The notes: a model not told the origin generated them from the letters alone. A stretch of 64,000 nt of DNA from Plotosus lineatus (GCA_024760905.1 CM045737.1:9703226-9767225), one strand, 5' to 3'. Positions 22,030-32,554 are shown, numbered from the stretch's first letter. Program-made: numbers and translations.

Positions 22030-22740
22030 TTATATTGGAATGAATAAAGCTTCTCATTGTCCACCAGGTTGATTTGTCCAAGTTTCATATCCATATAGCA
22101 GCAAGGATTTGACTAAATGAATTTGGGTTCAATGCAGAGGAAAAGATTTCTCTTATGGGATTAATACAGTATATAAAAAATAAAATCTTGTTGTGAAATC
22201 CGGCAAATTCCACGTGGTTTTGTGGATACTGTAACTCTGTGGGAACGTGGTACAGGTAATCATTAAGTTATTCATTACGCAGAAATCAACAAAATTCTCT
22301 TAATTTCTGTTGATCTCACCAATTCCGTGGGTCCCTATGATTCCCTCCCTGTTTCTGTTCGATGACCTGACTTTGACATTCAGATCATGAGCAAATCACG
22401 CTTCTTTACTGTCTGTAGTACACTTTGCCGCTGCTCATAGAATTTGTCTACTTCTTCCTCTGATTCCATTATTGGTGCGTACACATTGAATGACTGTATG
22501 TTTAAACTTGGAGTGGAATTTGGCCTTTATAATGCACTCGTTTACTAGGGTCCACTCAATCAATGCTGACCCTACTTGCTTTGACATCATCATGGCAACC
22601 CCACTACAGTGGGATCAATCTTCTCTTCCGGAGTAGATTATTGTTACTCCTGAGGTAAGCTTAATCATTCCAAATCCAGTCCATCTGCATTCACTAATTC
22701 TTATAGAGTATCTGTAGTGACAGCGCTCATATACCTAATG
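22030..22740 (-). mobile_element. Degraded LINE remnant with endonuclease motifs, minus strand
   Basis: The minus strand reads, with frameshifts, TVIQC then YAPTN-like, ESEEEVDKFYEQ, KRDLLMI, DLNVKVRSSNRNREGIIGTH (the DFN-x-x-VG endonuclease site, altered). Nearer 22030-22110 it reads LLYGYETWTNQPGG, typical of the RT C-terminal region of the same LINE class. The middle is deleted. It differs from the RTE family elsewhere in the window. Confidence 0.6.
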
Positions 22741-22879
22741 TGATGTATTGTGTATAGCTAGTGACAATACACCTATAAGGCGTTTATTATATTCTCTCAC
22801 AAAACAGCTTTAAGCGATTTAAGGGCTTCACTAACGTTAAGCTTCAGAGCACAGGAGTTTTAAAACGGCGCATTTGCCG

Positions 22880-22887
22880 TGACGTCA
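22880..22887. promoter_or_regulatory. Perfect CRE palindrome TGACGTCA upstream of a small ORF
   Basis: TGACGTCA lies 130 bp before the ATG at 23017 in a locally GC-richer stretch (ACGGCGCATTTGCCGTGACG). It is a known CREB/ATF binding site; promoter function is inferred from position. Confidence 0.4.
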
Positions 22888-23016
22888 TATCGTTGACAAA
22901 GCCTCGACCGGAACTGCGAGATTGCAATGTAAACGTAAGGCTATATACCTGACATATACAACGCAAGCTCAGGGAAACTTGGAAAAAACAGACATTATAG
23001 TAGTTTTTTTAAAACC

Positions 23017-23382
23017 ATGGACGAAGACAATTTCGTAGAAGGATTAGAAGGTTATTTATATGAACCACTGAGGAAAGACTATCCACATTTAGTGAAATCA
23101 GACCAGGAAAGTGACGACTCGGAGGACGATATTGGAGAGTCAGCAGAAGCTCTTACACGGGAAAATCGTAGCAAACCATCAGCAAATATTTGGTGCTCTT
23201 GTGGAAAATGCGTGCGTCAAAAAACCCATCAGGAGTGCGATTGTTGTAAACAACATGAATTGCTTGAGGAAAATATACTGACATTCTGCAATTGGCTATA
23301 CGATTGTCAACGATGTTACGTCACAATGACCTTTAACCCCGGTGAAAAGAAGCCAACATGTCCGCACGCTCAACCTTCGTGA
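23017..23382 (+). CDS. Small cysteine-rich protein resembling the P2X7-receptor C-terminal domain
   Basis: This is a complete 121-codon frame with a strong start context (AAACCATGG). The first 55 residues are acidic (DQESDDSEDDIGESAEAL). Residues about 65-85 contain WCSCGKCVRQKTHQECDCC, which matches the WCxCGxC...CxCC pattern of the P2X7 C-terminal cytoplasmic domain and of fish proteins carrying that domain alone. The following part (residues 90-121) does not clearly keep the rest of the domain, so the frame may be truncated or spliced. AATAAA lies at 23463. The sequence ...ACAGGTTCCCTTTAA ends at 23521 in TTAA, suggesting the ORF sits in or beside a TTAA-target DNA transposon (Kolobok or piggyBac type); the opposite end was not found. 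Base composition is more balanced than its flanks. Function is unknown. Confidence 0.6.
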   Translation: MDEDNFVEGLEGYLYEPLRKDYPHLVKSDQESDDSEDDIGESAEALTRENRSKPSANIWCSCGKCVRQKTHQECDCCKQHELLEENILTFCNWLYDCQRCYVTMTFNPGEKKPTCPHAQPS

Positions 23383-23524
23383 GAAAGGAATGTCATACAG
23401 AAGAAAAGGAAATGTGGACTAATAAATAAACTACCGACATTACGCGATGTTTAAAAGTTAATAATAAAGTATAGTGGATATTTTTTGAATGCTGTACATT
23501 TTGGGTACAGGTTCCCTTTAATAT

Positions 23525-24075
23525 GTTAATGTTGTATTCTTACATTTTTGGCAACTTGTGCTGACTTACCAGCAGCATACATGGTATACATTCCAATTTC
23601 CGAAGACCAATGCCTACTTGGGTTTCAGAAGTGACATCTTCGATTGACGTGCTTCTGAGTAGCTTTCACCAGCCAATGACATATTGTGCTGGTAGTCCTT
23701 AAAACAAATATCATTGTCTGGAGGTACAGTACTTGGCCATTCTCTTCTTCTTGCCCAAAACTTACTTGAATAATGTGCCTGGTTTCAGCAATGTGCATTT
23801 GTTTACAGGGATGGATCATTGACTCATTACTCAACCCTCAATCTTTAAGGCAAGATGCTGCAATTTGTCTGGCTTTTCACATGGATCCGACGCAGCAAGG
23901 TTAAACCTACCAGGTGCTGAGGCCCAGCTGGTATAGCTCCCAGGATCCCTAAGGCACTCAAGCCTCCCCAGTACAATAAGGTGCAACAAATAGGCTTGAG
24001 TGATTCTGTGTGAAGTATCAGGAACCCCGTATTTGTGTGGTTTCACTTTTGGTATTACGGTTTCCTCCCATAAAT
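23525..24075. other. No recognisable gene
   Basis: Short minus-strand frames without family motifs. Nothing else seen. Confidence 0.35.
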
Positions 24076-24500
24076 TAAATACTGTACATGCACATTAGCT
24101 TGATTGGCAGATCCAAGTTGACCCTAGGTGTGATTGTGGATGATTTTGAGTGTGTGTGTGTGTGGCCCTGCAATGGTCTGATGACCTGTTCAGGGATAAC
24201 CCCACCACACAACCTTTCACACTCAAATTGACAGATATATTTAGGAAACCCATAGACGTACATACATTCTCAAACCACTTAGTCCTTCTAGTGGAGTGGA
24301 GAGGCTAGTGCATATCTCAGCCAACTCTGGGTTCAGGCGTGTCTGTGCCGAGTTTGCATGTTCTCCTAATGCATGTGTTTCCTTCAGATACTACAGTTCG
24401 GTTCATGTTCTGTAACTGCTTAAACCTAATTAGGGTTGCGGGGAGGCTGGCACCCATCCCAGCCGACTCCGGGCGAGGGCAGAGTACACCCTGTAAAAGC
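24076..24500. repeat. Degraded SINE pieces
   Basis: 24085-24260 resembles the middle of the family-2 SINE body (CCTAGGTGTGATTGTGGATG, GGCCCTGCAATGGTCTGATG). At 24407-24495 a reverse tail TAATTAGGGTTGCGGGGAGG is joined to CAGCCGACTCCGGGCGAGGG. Confidence 0.5.
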
Positions 24501-24546
24501 GAAAAAACGTAAAACGGATGAAGGTAAGTTGGAGACCGTCTGTACT

Positions 24547-24843
24547 CTATATGTGGTGTGTAAGAGTTGCTGCAGTACAACCACCACTAGTCTTCACATT
24601 TTTTAAGGAACTGCTTAATGCAGAGATGTTTTCGCTCACCCTCATTTCGTCATTACACCTCGTCTGTGCCTCTTCCAGGTCAACCTGTAACGCAGTAAGC
24701 CACTTCGCCAAGGAATTCACGGTTTGGCCCACTAAAACAAGTGGGTACACGACGTGTACTGGCCTGTACCCACCACTACAGCACTTCTGTTCATGCTGGG
24801 AAACAGAAGCTCTCCGGAAAAAAAATCCCAAGTATAGCATCAT
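24547..24843 (-). other. Unidentified open frame
   Basis: A 98-codon minus-strand frame has a possible Cys/His cluster (QHEQKCCSGGY) and an amphipathic stretch (SLAKWLTALQVDLEEAQTRC). It has the look of a coding remnant, perhaps from a mobile element, but I do not recognise the family. Confidence 0.25.
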
Positions 24844-25057
24844 GAACCAAATTCAGTATGTGTTGGGTTCTACACCCAAGCGATACCTTCAAACCTAGGA
24901 TTGGTTCAAAACACCAGACTCAAAATGAGTACTACACTACACACCACTTGAAGGGGGTCAGTTATTTTGAGTTTTTCTTAGTTTGTTTTATCCATTTATC
25001 AAGCAAGTGAGGGTCCTGACAGAAAGCAAAGAAGTTTTCTTCCAATGAATATTCGGC

Positions 25058-25391
25058 ATGCGGATAGGATCAGGAATGAGCACATCAGAGGGACAGCACA
25101 TGTAAGACGTTTTGGAGACAAAGTCAGAGAGGCTGGATTGAGATGGTTTGGACATGTACAGAGGAGGGATAGTGAGTATATTGGTAGTAGGATGCTGAGG
25201 TTGGAACTACCAGGCAGAAGGCCTAGAGGAAGACCAAAGAGACGATTCATGGATGTAGTGAAGCAGGACATGAAGGTAGCTGGTATAAGAGAAGAAGATG
25301 CAAAGGATAGGGTGAGATGGAGGCAGATGATCTGCTGTGGCGACCCCTGAAGTGAAAAGCCGAAAGGAAAAGAAGAAGAAGAAGAAGAAGA
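25058..25391 (+). mobile_element. RTE LINE 3' fragment
   Basis: C-terminal codons are open from DRIRNEHIRGTAHVRRFGDK to the TGA of GGCGACCCCTGA, including PGRRPRGRPKRRFMDVVKQD, followed by (GAA)n to 25391. It is a 5'-truncated insertion. Confidence 0.88.
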
Positions 25392-25652
25392 ACATTAAGA
25401 CATGCAGTGTGCCCATCCACAGATAAGATGTGGAGTTTATCCTAAATCCTCATATCCTCCAGTTAACTGGAGAAACTTAATGTTCTGCCAAAGAGATGGA
25501 AGTCCAAAAATCTAATTTTAAAAAAGGCCCATGTGACTGGTTTGGTACTGGAGGGTCATATTTCGGGTTATTTTATAAATTGTGCTTAATGTAAGGCATT
25601 TTACGCTGACTTTGGTGTTTCTCTCACACAATAGTTATTCAAGAAATCTTAC

Positions 25653-25739
25653 CCTGTCCTCTAGGTTCAACATTTCATGCTTCTCCACAGCGTTGGATAT
25701 CTCTGCCTTCTTTTTCTCCTGAGCCTTGATCAGAGAACC
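25653..25739 (-). CDS. Isolated 87-nt internal exon of an unidentified host gene
   Basis: On the minus strand an acceptor TTTATTTCTAG (ending at 25740) is followed by 87 nt open in only one frame. It encodes GSLIKAQEKKKAEISNAVEK then HEMLNLEDR, and meets a consensus donor ACAGG|GTAAGA (25652-25651). The peptide is charged and helix- or coiled-coil-like. Length is a multiple of three, so skipping would keep the frame. No neighbouring exon of the same gene was found in the window, which would fit large introns filled by transposons. I do not recognise the gene. The case rests on two good splice sites and a biased peptide. Confidence 0.5.
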
Positions 25740-25838
25740 CTAGAAATAAATATTACAATTATGCAAATATTCTTTTATATGCATATATTCAAATATTTTG
25801 AGAAATGGCAAAAACCTGAGGGAGACACATTGCTAATG

Positions 25839-25883
<45 letters not shown>
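25839..25883. repeat. (AC)n microsatellite
   Basis: Uninterrupted CA run. Confidence 0.95.
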
Positions 25884-25885
<2 letters not shown>

Positions 25886-26119
25886 AGATTAATCACTGGC
25901 CTGGGCATGGATGCAGTTCAAATGACTAAAATATTGGTGAAGGTGTCGAGCTTAAACAGGGGAAAGGGCAGTGCCAGACCATTTTCTCTTTTCTTCTCAC
26001 TTTTCCACAATCACTGTAAGCCCAGATGGAACATGAAGATAAAAAGGTACTCGAAGCAGTGTATAAAGTTCCTCAGGCTGGATGTCCCAGGGTGGGTGTT
26101 CCACTGTGTCCTGTGTGCA

Positions 26120-26430
26120 TGCATTGTTAGCACAATTGTTGGAATGTCCACCACACAGTAAGAAGGTCCCGGGTTCAAGTTCTGTGCTCGGTGCGGGCGT
26201 CTGTGTAAAGTTTCATGATCCATTTGCTTTCATGGCTTTCCTGTGGATATTGTGGTTTCCTCCCACAGTGAAAGGGTGTGTCGTCTAGGTTAACTGGTTG
26301 TTCCACATTGCACTTAGGTGTGAAGACGAATAGTTGTGTTGACCCTGTGATAGACTGGCGAGCTGTTCAGGGAGTACCCTGCCTTTGCTCAGAGTCAGCT
26401 GAGGCATACCGAATACAATTCATTGAGTAA
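26120..26430 (+). mobile_element. tRNA-derived SINE, family 2, plus strand
   Basis: Head CACACAGTAAGAAGGTCCCG with B-box-like GGGTTCAAGTTC, body GTGGTTTCCTCCCACAGTGA, and a CCCTGTGATAGACTGGCGAG tail region. Confidence 0.7.
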
Positions 26431-26559
26431 CCTAAAAGTTACTGGCTGTGGTAGTACTGGATCAGACCACAGGTTTAATTATAACTTTAATATCACTTCA
26501 CAGCCAAGGATGTCATTGGGGTGCCTTCATGGCAAGACTTGGGCTGATTTGGCCTGGCA

Positions 26560-26795
26560 GAGCCCATCCCTCTCCAGGTCATAGAAACACACTGACAGCT
26601 TTGCAGCCTACTCTTTACGAAAGTCAGCAATGGTTCTTTTACATGCCTCTCACTATAGACAGTGAGAGACATGGCCTACCTTTGATAACCAAGTTAGCCA
26701 CACTGGGGGGACAGTGACAACCCTGTGGGGATTCGAACCCCCAACCTTAGGATCAGCGATCCTGTGTCCTAACCACTAGACCACCACTGCCTAAC
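26560..26795 (-). mobile_element. tRNA-derived SINE, family 1, minus strand
   Basis: Reverse complement of the GGCAGTGGTGGTCTAGTGGT head (26772-26791), the GGTTGGGGGTTCGAATCCCC B-box region and the family body. The tail is diverged. Confidence 0.8.
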
Positions 26796-26880
26796 ATAAC
26801 TTGGCATAGTTATAATGAAATGTCTTCCTCTGGTGGGCATCTATAGGTAACTCAAACAAAATCACCCCATGATAAAAGAC

Positions 26881-26882
<2 letters not shown>

Positions 26883-26911
<29 letters not shown>
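26883..26911. repeat. (AC)n microsatellite next to a Tc1 end
   Basis: CA run ending at the Tc1-like terminus. Confidence 0.95.
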
Positions 26912-26916
<5 letters not shown>

Positions 26917-27790
26917 TCCTTAATAAATTAGAATATCATCCAAATTACATTTCAGTAATTCAGTTCAAAAAGTGAAACTGTTTTATATAGAGCCAGACTG
27001 ATACATTTCAAATTGTTTATTTCTTGAGGGGTGGCCTGGTGGTAAAGGTGCTGGATCACTGATCCCAAGGTTGGGGGTTCAAGCCCCACTCTCAACAGGG
27101 GCCTCACTGCCCCCCCCCCCGCCCCAGTGCTCTAACTGGGTTATCAAAAGCCAACCATGTCTCTCAGTGTCTATTGTGTGAGGAAAGAACCACCGCTGAC
27201 TTTTAACAAGAGTAGTTCCATAGCCGTCAGCGTGTTTCCGCCCTGCAATGGCCTGGTAAGCTGTCCAGGGTGTTCTGCCCTCTCCTGAAGTTGGCTGGGA
27301 TGGGCACCAGCATCTCCGTGACACGAATTATGATTAAGCAGTTACAGAAAATGAATGAATGTTTATTTCTTTTAATTTTGAATATTACACTTGAGTGCTC
27401 AATAAAACCCAAAATCCAGTATCTCAGAAAATTAAAATATTACTTAAGACCAATTTTAAAAAAGCGTTTTTAACACAGAAATGATGAACGACGTAAGAGT
27501 CTGAACATGTATACAGTATCACTCAATAGTACTTGGCATGGAAGCAATCAGTCTGTGGTAGTGCTGATTTGTTTTGGAAGCCTTGGTTGCGCTGATCGCG
27601 GCCATCAGCTTTTGAATTGTTGGATCAAAACCAGCGGATGACATGAAACCACCACTGACTGTGGAAACTTCACACTGGACTCAAGCAACTTGGATTCTGT
27701 TCCTCTCGTCTCTTCCTCCACTCCGGGACCTTGATTTCCAAAAGAAACTCAAAATTTATTCTCATCTGCAAAAGAACTTTGGATCTTTCA
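26912..27790 (-). mobile_element. Tc1-like transposon fragment split by a SINE
   Basis: The left end (CTTAATAAATTAGAATATCA) and 27372-27470 (TCAGAAAATTAAAATATTAC) belong to one Tc1 terminal region. Coding remnants follow on the minus strand (GGCATGGAAGCAATCAGTCT, GACTGTGGAAACTTCACACT). Much of the transposase is deleted. The SINE at 27026-27360 sits between direct repeats. Confidence 0.75.
27026..27360 (+). mobile_element. tRNA-derived SINE, family 1, with 11-bp target-site duplication
   Basis: GTTTATTTCTT occurs at 27015-27025 and 27361-27371. Between them lies a full SINE from GAGGGGTGGCCTGGTGGTAA to ...GTTACAGAAAATGAATGAAT. Confidence 0.9.
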
Positions 27791-27799
27791 TACTTTAAC

Positions 27800-28109
27800 A
27801 GTGAGTGTGCACACACATTGTAGTACCTGGAGTGCCTTGCTGAGGGCTACTTCAGCCATGAATGTGTCACTCCAACATTTTTATGGCTGGTTCAGTAATT
27901 GAACTAGCAAACTTTTGGTCCCAGAGCCACTTCACTAACCATCAGGCTACAGCTGCCGCAATATGGCTTTGTATCACCTGTTTCAATTTTTTAAATTATT
28001 TACCTTAAATTTTGTGTGTCCCACCTTTGTGGTGTGTTTCAGGCCTGAAGCATAGAAATGGATGTATATTTACAGATGAAGTGATGCTGAACACGATGTA
28101 CAACATATA
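27800..28109. other. Unassigned, with a degraded tRNA-like SINE trace
   Basis: TTTTGGTCCCAGAGCCACTT and CTAACCATCAGGCTACAGC near 27915-27955 look like a reversed tRNA-like head. No gene. Confidence 0.35.
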
Positions 28110-28482
28110 CAGGGATCCCTTACTACTTCGAGCTTCAATTCATACAGCTTCAGTGCATCGCATTTTTTTTTTTTAATATTCATCGAATTAAAAAATAAGA
28201 AAATTAAGGAAGAATAGGGGGGAAAGTTAAGGAAAACGCCGCAAAACAAGGCCAATTATGCAAAAAATCTAAACAAACTCAAAACATAAACCAACCCAAA
28301 CCTTCCATCAAAACTACTTACATTATTATGAGAGGTACACATCTGAGTGCGTGCACACGCATCTGCGTGCATGTCTGCATGCACATCTGTATGTGTGTGT
28401 ATTTTCATCAAATGCATTATTTTTGAATGTTTAATTGTTATTATAAGCATTTATAGCATTGAATATGTATTTATTGATATTA
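28110..28482. mobile_element. Pogo/Tigger-like MITE copy
   Basis: Begins CAGGGATCCCTTACTACTTC and shares AATTAAGGAAGAATAGGGGG and the GAGTGCGTGCACACGCATCT segment with copies at 531 and 49609. The right end is missing. Confidence 0.6.
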
Positions 28483-28483
28483 T

Positions 28484-28693
28484 ATACTAACCAGTGTCGC
28501 TCCCCCTTAAGCCGGTCCCAAGCCCGGAAAAATGCAGAGTGTTGTGTCAGGAAGGGCATCCAATATAAAACAAATGCCAACCTTTATCATGCAAATCACA
28601 AATATTAAGTCCATACCGGATCAGTCGAGGCCCGGGTTAACAACAAACGCCATCAGTGCTGTTAACCAACAGGGTGCTGATGGAAATTGGACG
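28484..28693 (+). mobile_element. RTE LINE 5'-end fragment
   Basis: Matches the first about 200 bp of the RTE element (CCGGTCCCAAGCCCGG, GCATCCAATATAAAAC, TACCGGATCAGTCGAGGCCC) up to GATGGAAATTGGAC. The Rex3 copy starts immediately after. Confidence 0.8.
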
Positions 28694-29996
28694 TTCCGGA
28701 CGTTGGAACGTAGATCGACTGGTAAATTGAGAGCTTCGCCATGCAGCTCAGCTCCTTCTTAACCATGACGGACCTGTACAGGCTCCGTTTAACAGCAGAT
28801 CCCAAAATACTTAAACTCCTCCACTTGGGGCAGGACCTCATTCCCGACCCGGAGGGTGCATTCCACCATTGTCCGACTGAGAACCATGGCCTCGGACTTG
28901 GTGGTACTGATCTTCATCCCGGCTGCTTCGCACTCGGCTGCGAATCACTCCGATGAGAGCTGGACGTCCCGACTTGAAGGAGCCAAAAGGACAAAATCAT
29001 CCGCAAAAAGCAGAGACGAGATCCGATGGCCACCAAACCAGAACCCCTCAACACCGCGATTGCACCTAGAAATTCTGTCCATAAAAATTATGAACAGAAT
29101 CGGTGACAAAGGACAGCCTTGGTGGACTCCAACTGCCACCGGAAATGAATTCGACCTGTTGTTACCAATACAGACCAAACTCTGGCTCCGGTGATCCAGC
29201 GACCGAATGGCTTGTAGCAAAGGGTCCGGAACGGTGTACTCCCGGAGAACGTCCCACAAGATTGTTCGAGGGACACGGTCGAAAGCCTTCTCCAAATACA
29301 CAAAACACATGAGGACAGATTGGACAAACTCCCATGCCCCCTCCAAAATCCTGTGGAGCGTATAGAGTTGGTCAAGAGTGCTCCGGCCAGGAGGAAACCA
29401 CATTGTTCCTCCTGAATTCGAGGTTTGACTATCGGTTGAATCCTCCTCTCCAGTACCCCTGCATAGACTTTCACGGGCAGGCTGAGGAGTTCCCCGATAA
29501 TTGGAACACACTCTCTGGTCCCCCTTCTTTAAAATCGGGACTACCACCCCGGTTTGCCAATACAGAGGAGATGACCACGCGATGTTGCAGAGACGTGTCA
29601 ACCAAGACAGTCCTACAGCATCCAGAGCCCTGAGATATTCTGGGCGGATCTCGTCCAACCCCGGAGCTCAACCACCGAGGAGCTTTTTGTCAACCTCAGC
29701 GACCTCCATTCCAGTGATGGGCAGACCCCCACACAAAACCCCAGGATCTTCCTCCTCCACAGGTGGGATTGAGGAGGTCCTCAATGTATTCCCTCCACCT
29801 CTCGACGACATCCCCAGATCGGTCTGACAGAACCCATGCCTTCCACTGCCACCCAACTCACATTGCACCCGACCCCTAAAACTCCACCCACGGGTGGTGG
29901 GTCCATGGGAGGGTGGACCCACGTCTCCCTTTCGGGCTCACCCGGCCAGGCTCCATGAGCAGAAGCTCAACCACCAGGCGCTCGCCTTCTAACCCC
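28694..29996 (-). mobile_element. Rex3 LINE (RTE-clade), partial, minus strand
   Basis: The minus strand encodes a reverse transcriptase with frameshifts: DEIRPEYLRALDAVGLSWLT, TGVVVPILKKGDQRVCSNYR, FDRVPRTILWDVLREY, VGVHQGCPLSPILFIIFMDR and the catalytic ISSLLFADDFVLLA. Plus-strand CGGTGACAAAGGACAGCCTT at 29100 and ACCACCCCGGTTTGCC at about 29541 closely match the two standard Rex3 PCR primer sites as I remember them, with a few mismatches. It is broken at several places and lacks the endonuclease and the 3' end. Confidence 0.88.
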
Positions 29997-30097
29997 AACC
30001 CTGGAAAATTTAATTTCAATACTGTATACAGAAAAAATGCAAATATAAACAAACAGACAGCATTCAGTAAATGAATAAGAAATAAATCTTCAAATAC

Positions 30098-30099
<2 letters not shown>

Positions 30100-30129
<30 letters not shown>
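30100..30129. repeat. Poly(A) run
   Basis: About 30 A residues. Not clearly attached to an element. Confidence 0.9.
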
Positions 30130-30130
<1 letters not shown>

Positions 30131-30489
30131 CAATAAAGTATGATAGTTTTGTTTAATTTTTTTGGATGGTTACATGAAATATGCAATAATTTATATGATA
30201 ATTGCTGTTATGCAACACTCCTCGAGTTTATTGGAGAAATAACGCGTTTTAATTGCAGCTAAACCTTACATTTTCAAAGTTATAAACTGAAGTTGTTTTA
30301 TTATCACGACGCTATCCACGTGTTGATTCTTCCAGTGCGACTGGCCCGGCAGGGCTTCGGCTGATTGTTCCGGGTGTGAATGATTTCTCATCTGTGGTTA
30401 GTGAAAATATATTCTAAATAAGCAAGTTCCTCTAAATTACTCAAAATCATAAAGCTGAATGCGCATATTCACAATTTTGTAGATATGAG

Positions 30490-30685
30490 ATACCGTATTT
30501 TTATATGTTATCCATTAAACTCTTAAATTTTAAACGTTTTCAATTTGTGCGTCAGACTGCATCGGTGCATGCTGGGAATACGGACATTTTCGAACTGAAA
30601 GTGTTCGGATTGGTTCTCAGTGTGATGATGAAACCAGTCGTTTGTTCCCATCACCCCAACTCCGTCGAACACAAACAGTATTTAG

Positions 30686-30735
<50 letters not shown>
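30490..30735 (+). repeat. Dispersed repeat, copy 1, with (GT)n
   Basis: TTATCCATTAAACTCTTAAA, GGTGCATGCTGGGAATACGG and GATTGGTTCTCAGTGTGA match the reverse complement of 47975-48180. (GT)n runs from 30688 to 30733. Its coding status is unknown. Confidence 0.6.
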
Positions 30736-30749
30736 AAGATTTTTTAAAA

Positions 30750-31180
30750 ATTATTCGTTTAAAAGCGAGTTGTTTTTATATCTAAATACTAAAACACATA
30801 CAGAGATATACATATGGGGCTATCAGGCGCCACTGGGGGCGCTGTGTGTATACAGTATTTACCCATGAACTGAGGAAGCCTGTGGCCTGCCAGTCTTAAA
30901 TTTGGTCCGCCATAAAGCTTATGCAAATGTTTGGACTCCCTTATTACGTACTAATTAATTAATAATCATTAACAGCATGAATATGAATACAGAAATTGTA
31001 ATATCTATATGTGATCAAATTTCCTTTTGCTTAAAACATTTAACCAAACCAGAACTGTTTCAGAATCCCAAACTGGAGAACTATCCAACAAAGTCATCAT
31101 TAGTGAAATCTTCTTTTCCTTTCGGTTGTTCCCAGGAATTACCACATGTTTGATTTGGCATAGGTTTTTTTTTTTTTTTT
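30750..31180. other. No recognisable gene
   Basis: Nothing beyond short A/T tracts and a T run at 31166-31182. Confidence 0.35.
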
Positions 31181-31184
31181 TTAC

Positions 31185-31500
31185 ATCAGATGCCCTTCCT
31201 GACACAACCCTTAGCAAGGGGCAGAAACATGTTGATGGCCCTGCAGCCCAAGGGGCAGAAACATGTTGATGGCCCTGCAGCCTACTCATGTTGAAAGTCA
31301 GCAACGGTTCTTTTACATAAATCTCTCACCATACAGAGACGGTGAGAGACATGTCTGGCCTTTGACAACCCAGTTAGCTGCACTGGGGGGGGGGGGGGGG
31401 GGGGGAACCACAGTGACAGCCTTGTGGAGAGTGGGACTGAAACCCACAACCTTAGAATCAGTGATCCAGGACCTTTTACCACTAGGCCACCATGGCCCAT
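31185..31500 (-). mobile_element. tRNA-derived SINE, family 1, minus strand, with internal duplication
   Basis: The head in reverse (CCACTAGGCCACCATGGCCC) ends at about 31498. A long G run (31385-31405) replaces the normal short one. GGGGCAGAAACATGTTGATGGCCCTGCAGCC occurs in whole or part twice (31217 and 31254). The left part joins an RTE-like GCCCTTCCTGACACAACCC. Confidence 0.7.
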
Positions 31501-32550
31501 CTCTAGTGCAATATATTTAAATTAATGATTATACCTTTAGACGAGCAATTGTATGATTTACTGCACCATTTAATTATTGGATTATTTCTGTGGCTATTGT
31601 ATGAGGGGTTTATTCAATGAAGTGAATGTAAGATTATTTTATTTCGGCCATTTCACACCGTACAGGGGTTGCTTGACTAACCTTGAAAAAAAACCTAACC
31701 GTCCTAAGCGATGGGGGACATCAAGTCAAGACACATCAAGGGCAACTTGATGGTGTGACATAGAATGCCATGAGGGACCAATCAGTACAAGGTCAAGTTG
31801 AGACATGTTGTCTTTATAGACTAATCAGAGTGGAATGGGAACTAAATAAGCCACTCCAGAACTGTAATCTGTGTCTGATATTTTTCGAATGGAACAACTT
31901 CTTTTGTGTGATTGATTTGTCTGCTTTTCTTTTCCTTAACGCTAAATAAACACCTAAGAAATGAGTTTTGATTTCATGCATCATGAACTGGACTCTTTTT
32001 GCCACAATGTGTGTGTTTTTGATCTCATGCATCATGAACTGGACTCTTTTTGCCACAGTGTGTGTGTGTGTGTGTGTTAGTTAAACATGCCTCTAAACTC
32101 ACTTTTTGTCAACCATTTGGCAGTAGTACTGTCTTTGGAACCTGGCCCATTCGATAACATTCTGAGGCCAAAAAAGTTTTAAGCATGCAAAGTTTACACT
32201 CTTTTACATTTACTTTTACGTTTACATTTACTGTTATATGTACAGTAATACTGTATATATAAGAGATGACTTTTCAGATAAAACTATCATGAAGCTGCTG
32301 TGATTTACTTGCAAATTAAGAACTGAGTGCAACAGTCAACATTTCCAGGAGACCTGTGGCTGGTTCTATAAGAAACGGGTAGATACTGTACTTGTAAAAC
32401 TGTACAAACTGGGCCTGATGCTGCTCTATTTTTAAGCAAAAACCCACCATTACACCTGATATTGAGTTAGCTTCATTCATTACTGTTTACTTTTTACATT
32501 TTTAAATAGAGATCTTTAAATTAATATCATTATTTATATGTAAATTTAAG
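31501..32550. other. Gene-free stretch with a small tandem repeat
   Basis: Two copies of a 51-bp unit (TTTTGATYTCATGCATCATG...) lie at 31966-32016 and 32017-32067 and are followed by (GT)n. No gene or other repeat recognised. Confidence 0.5.
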
Positions 32551-32554
32551 GCAA

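Noticed and set aside
28490..28762. Plus-strand 76-codon frame as a gene
   Set aside because: It is the RTE 5' leader running into antisense Rex3.
30818..30846. CTCF-like CCACTGGGGGCGC
   Set aside because: It lacks one base of the core and has mismatches at two fixed positions, unlike the pair at 36173-36223.
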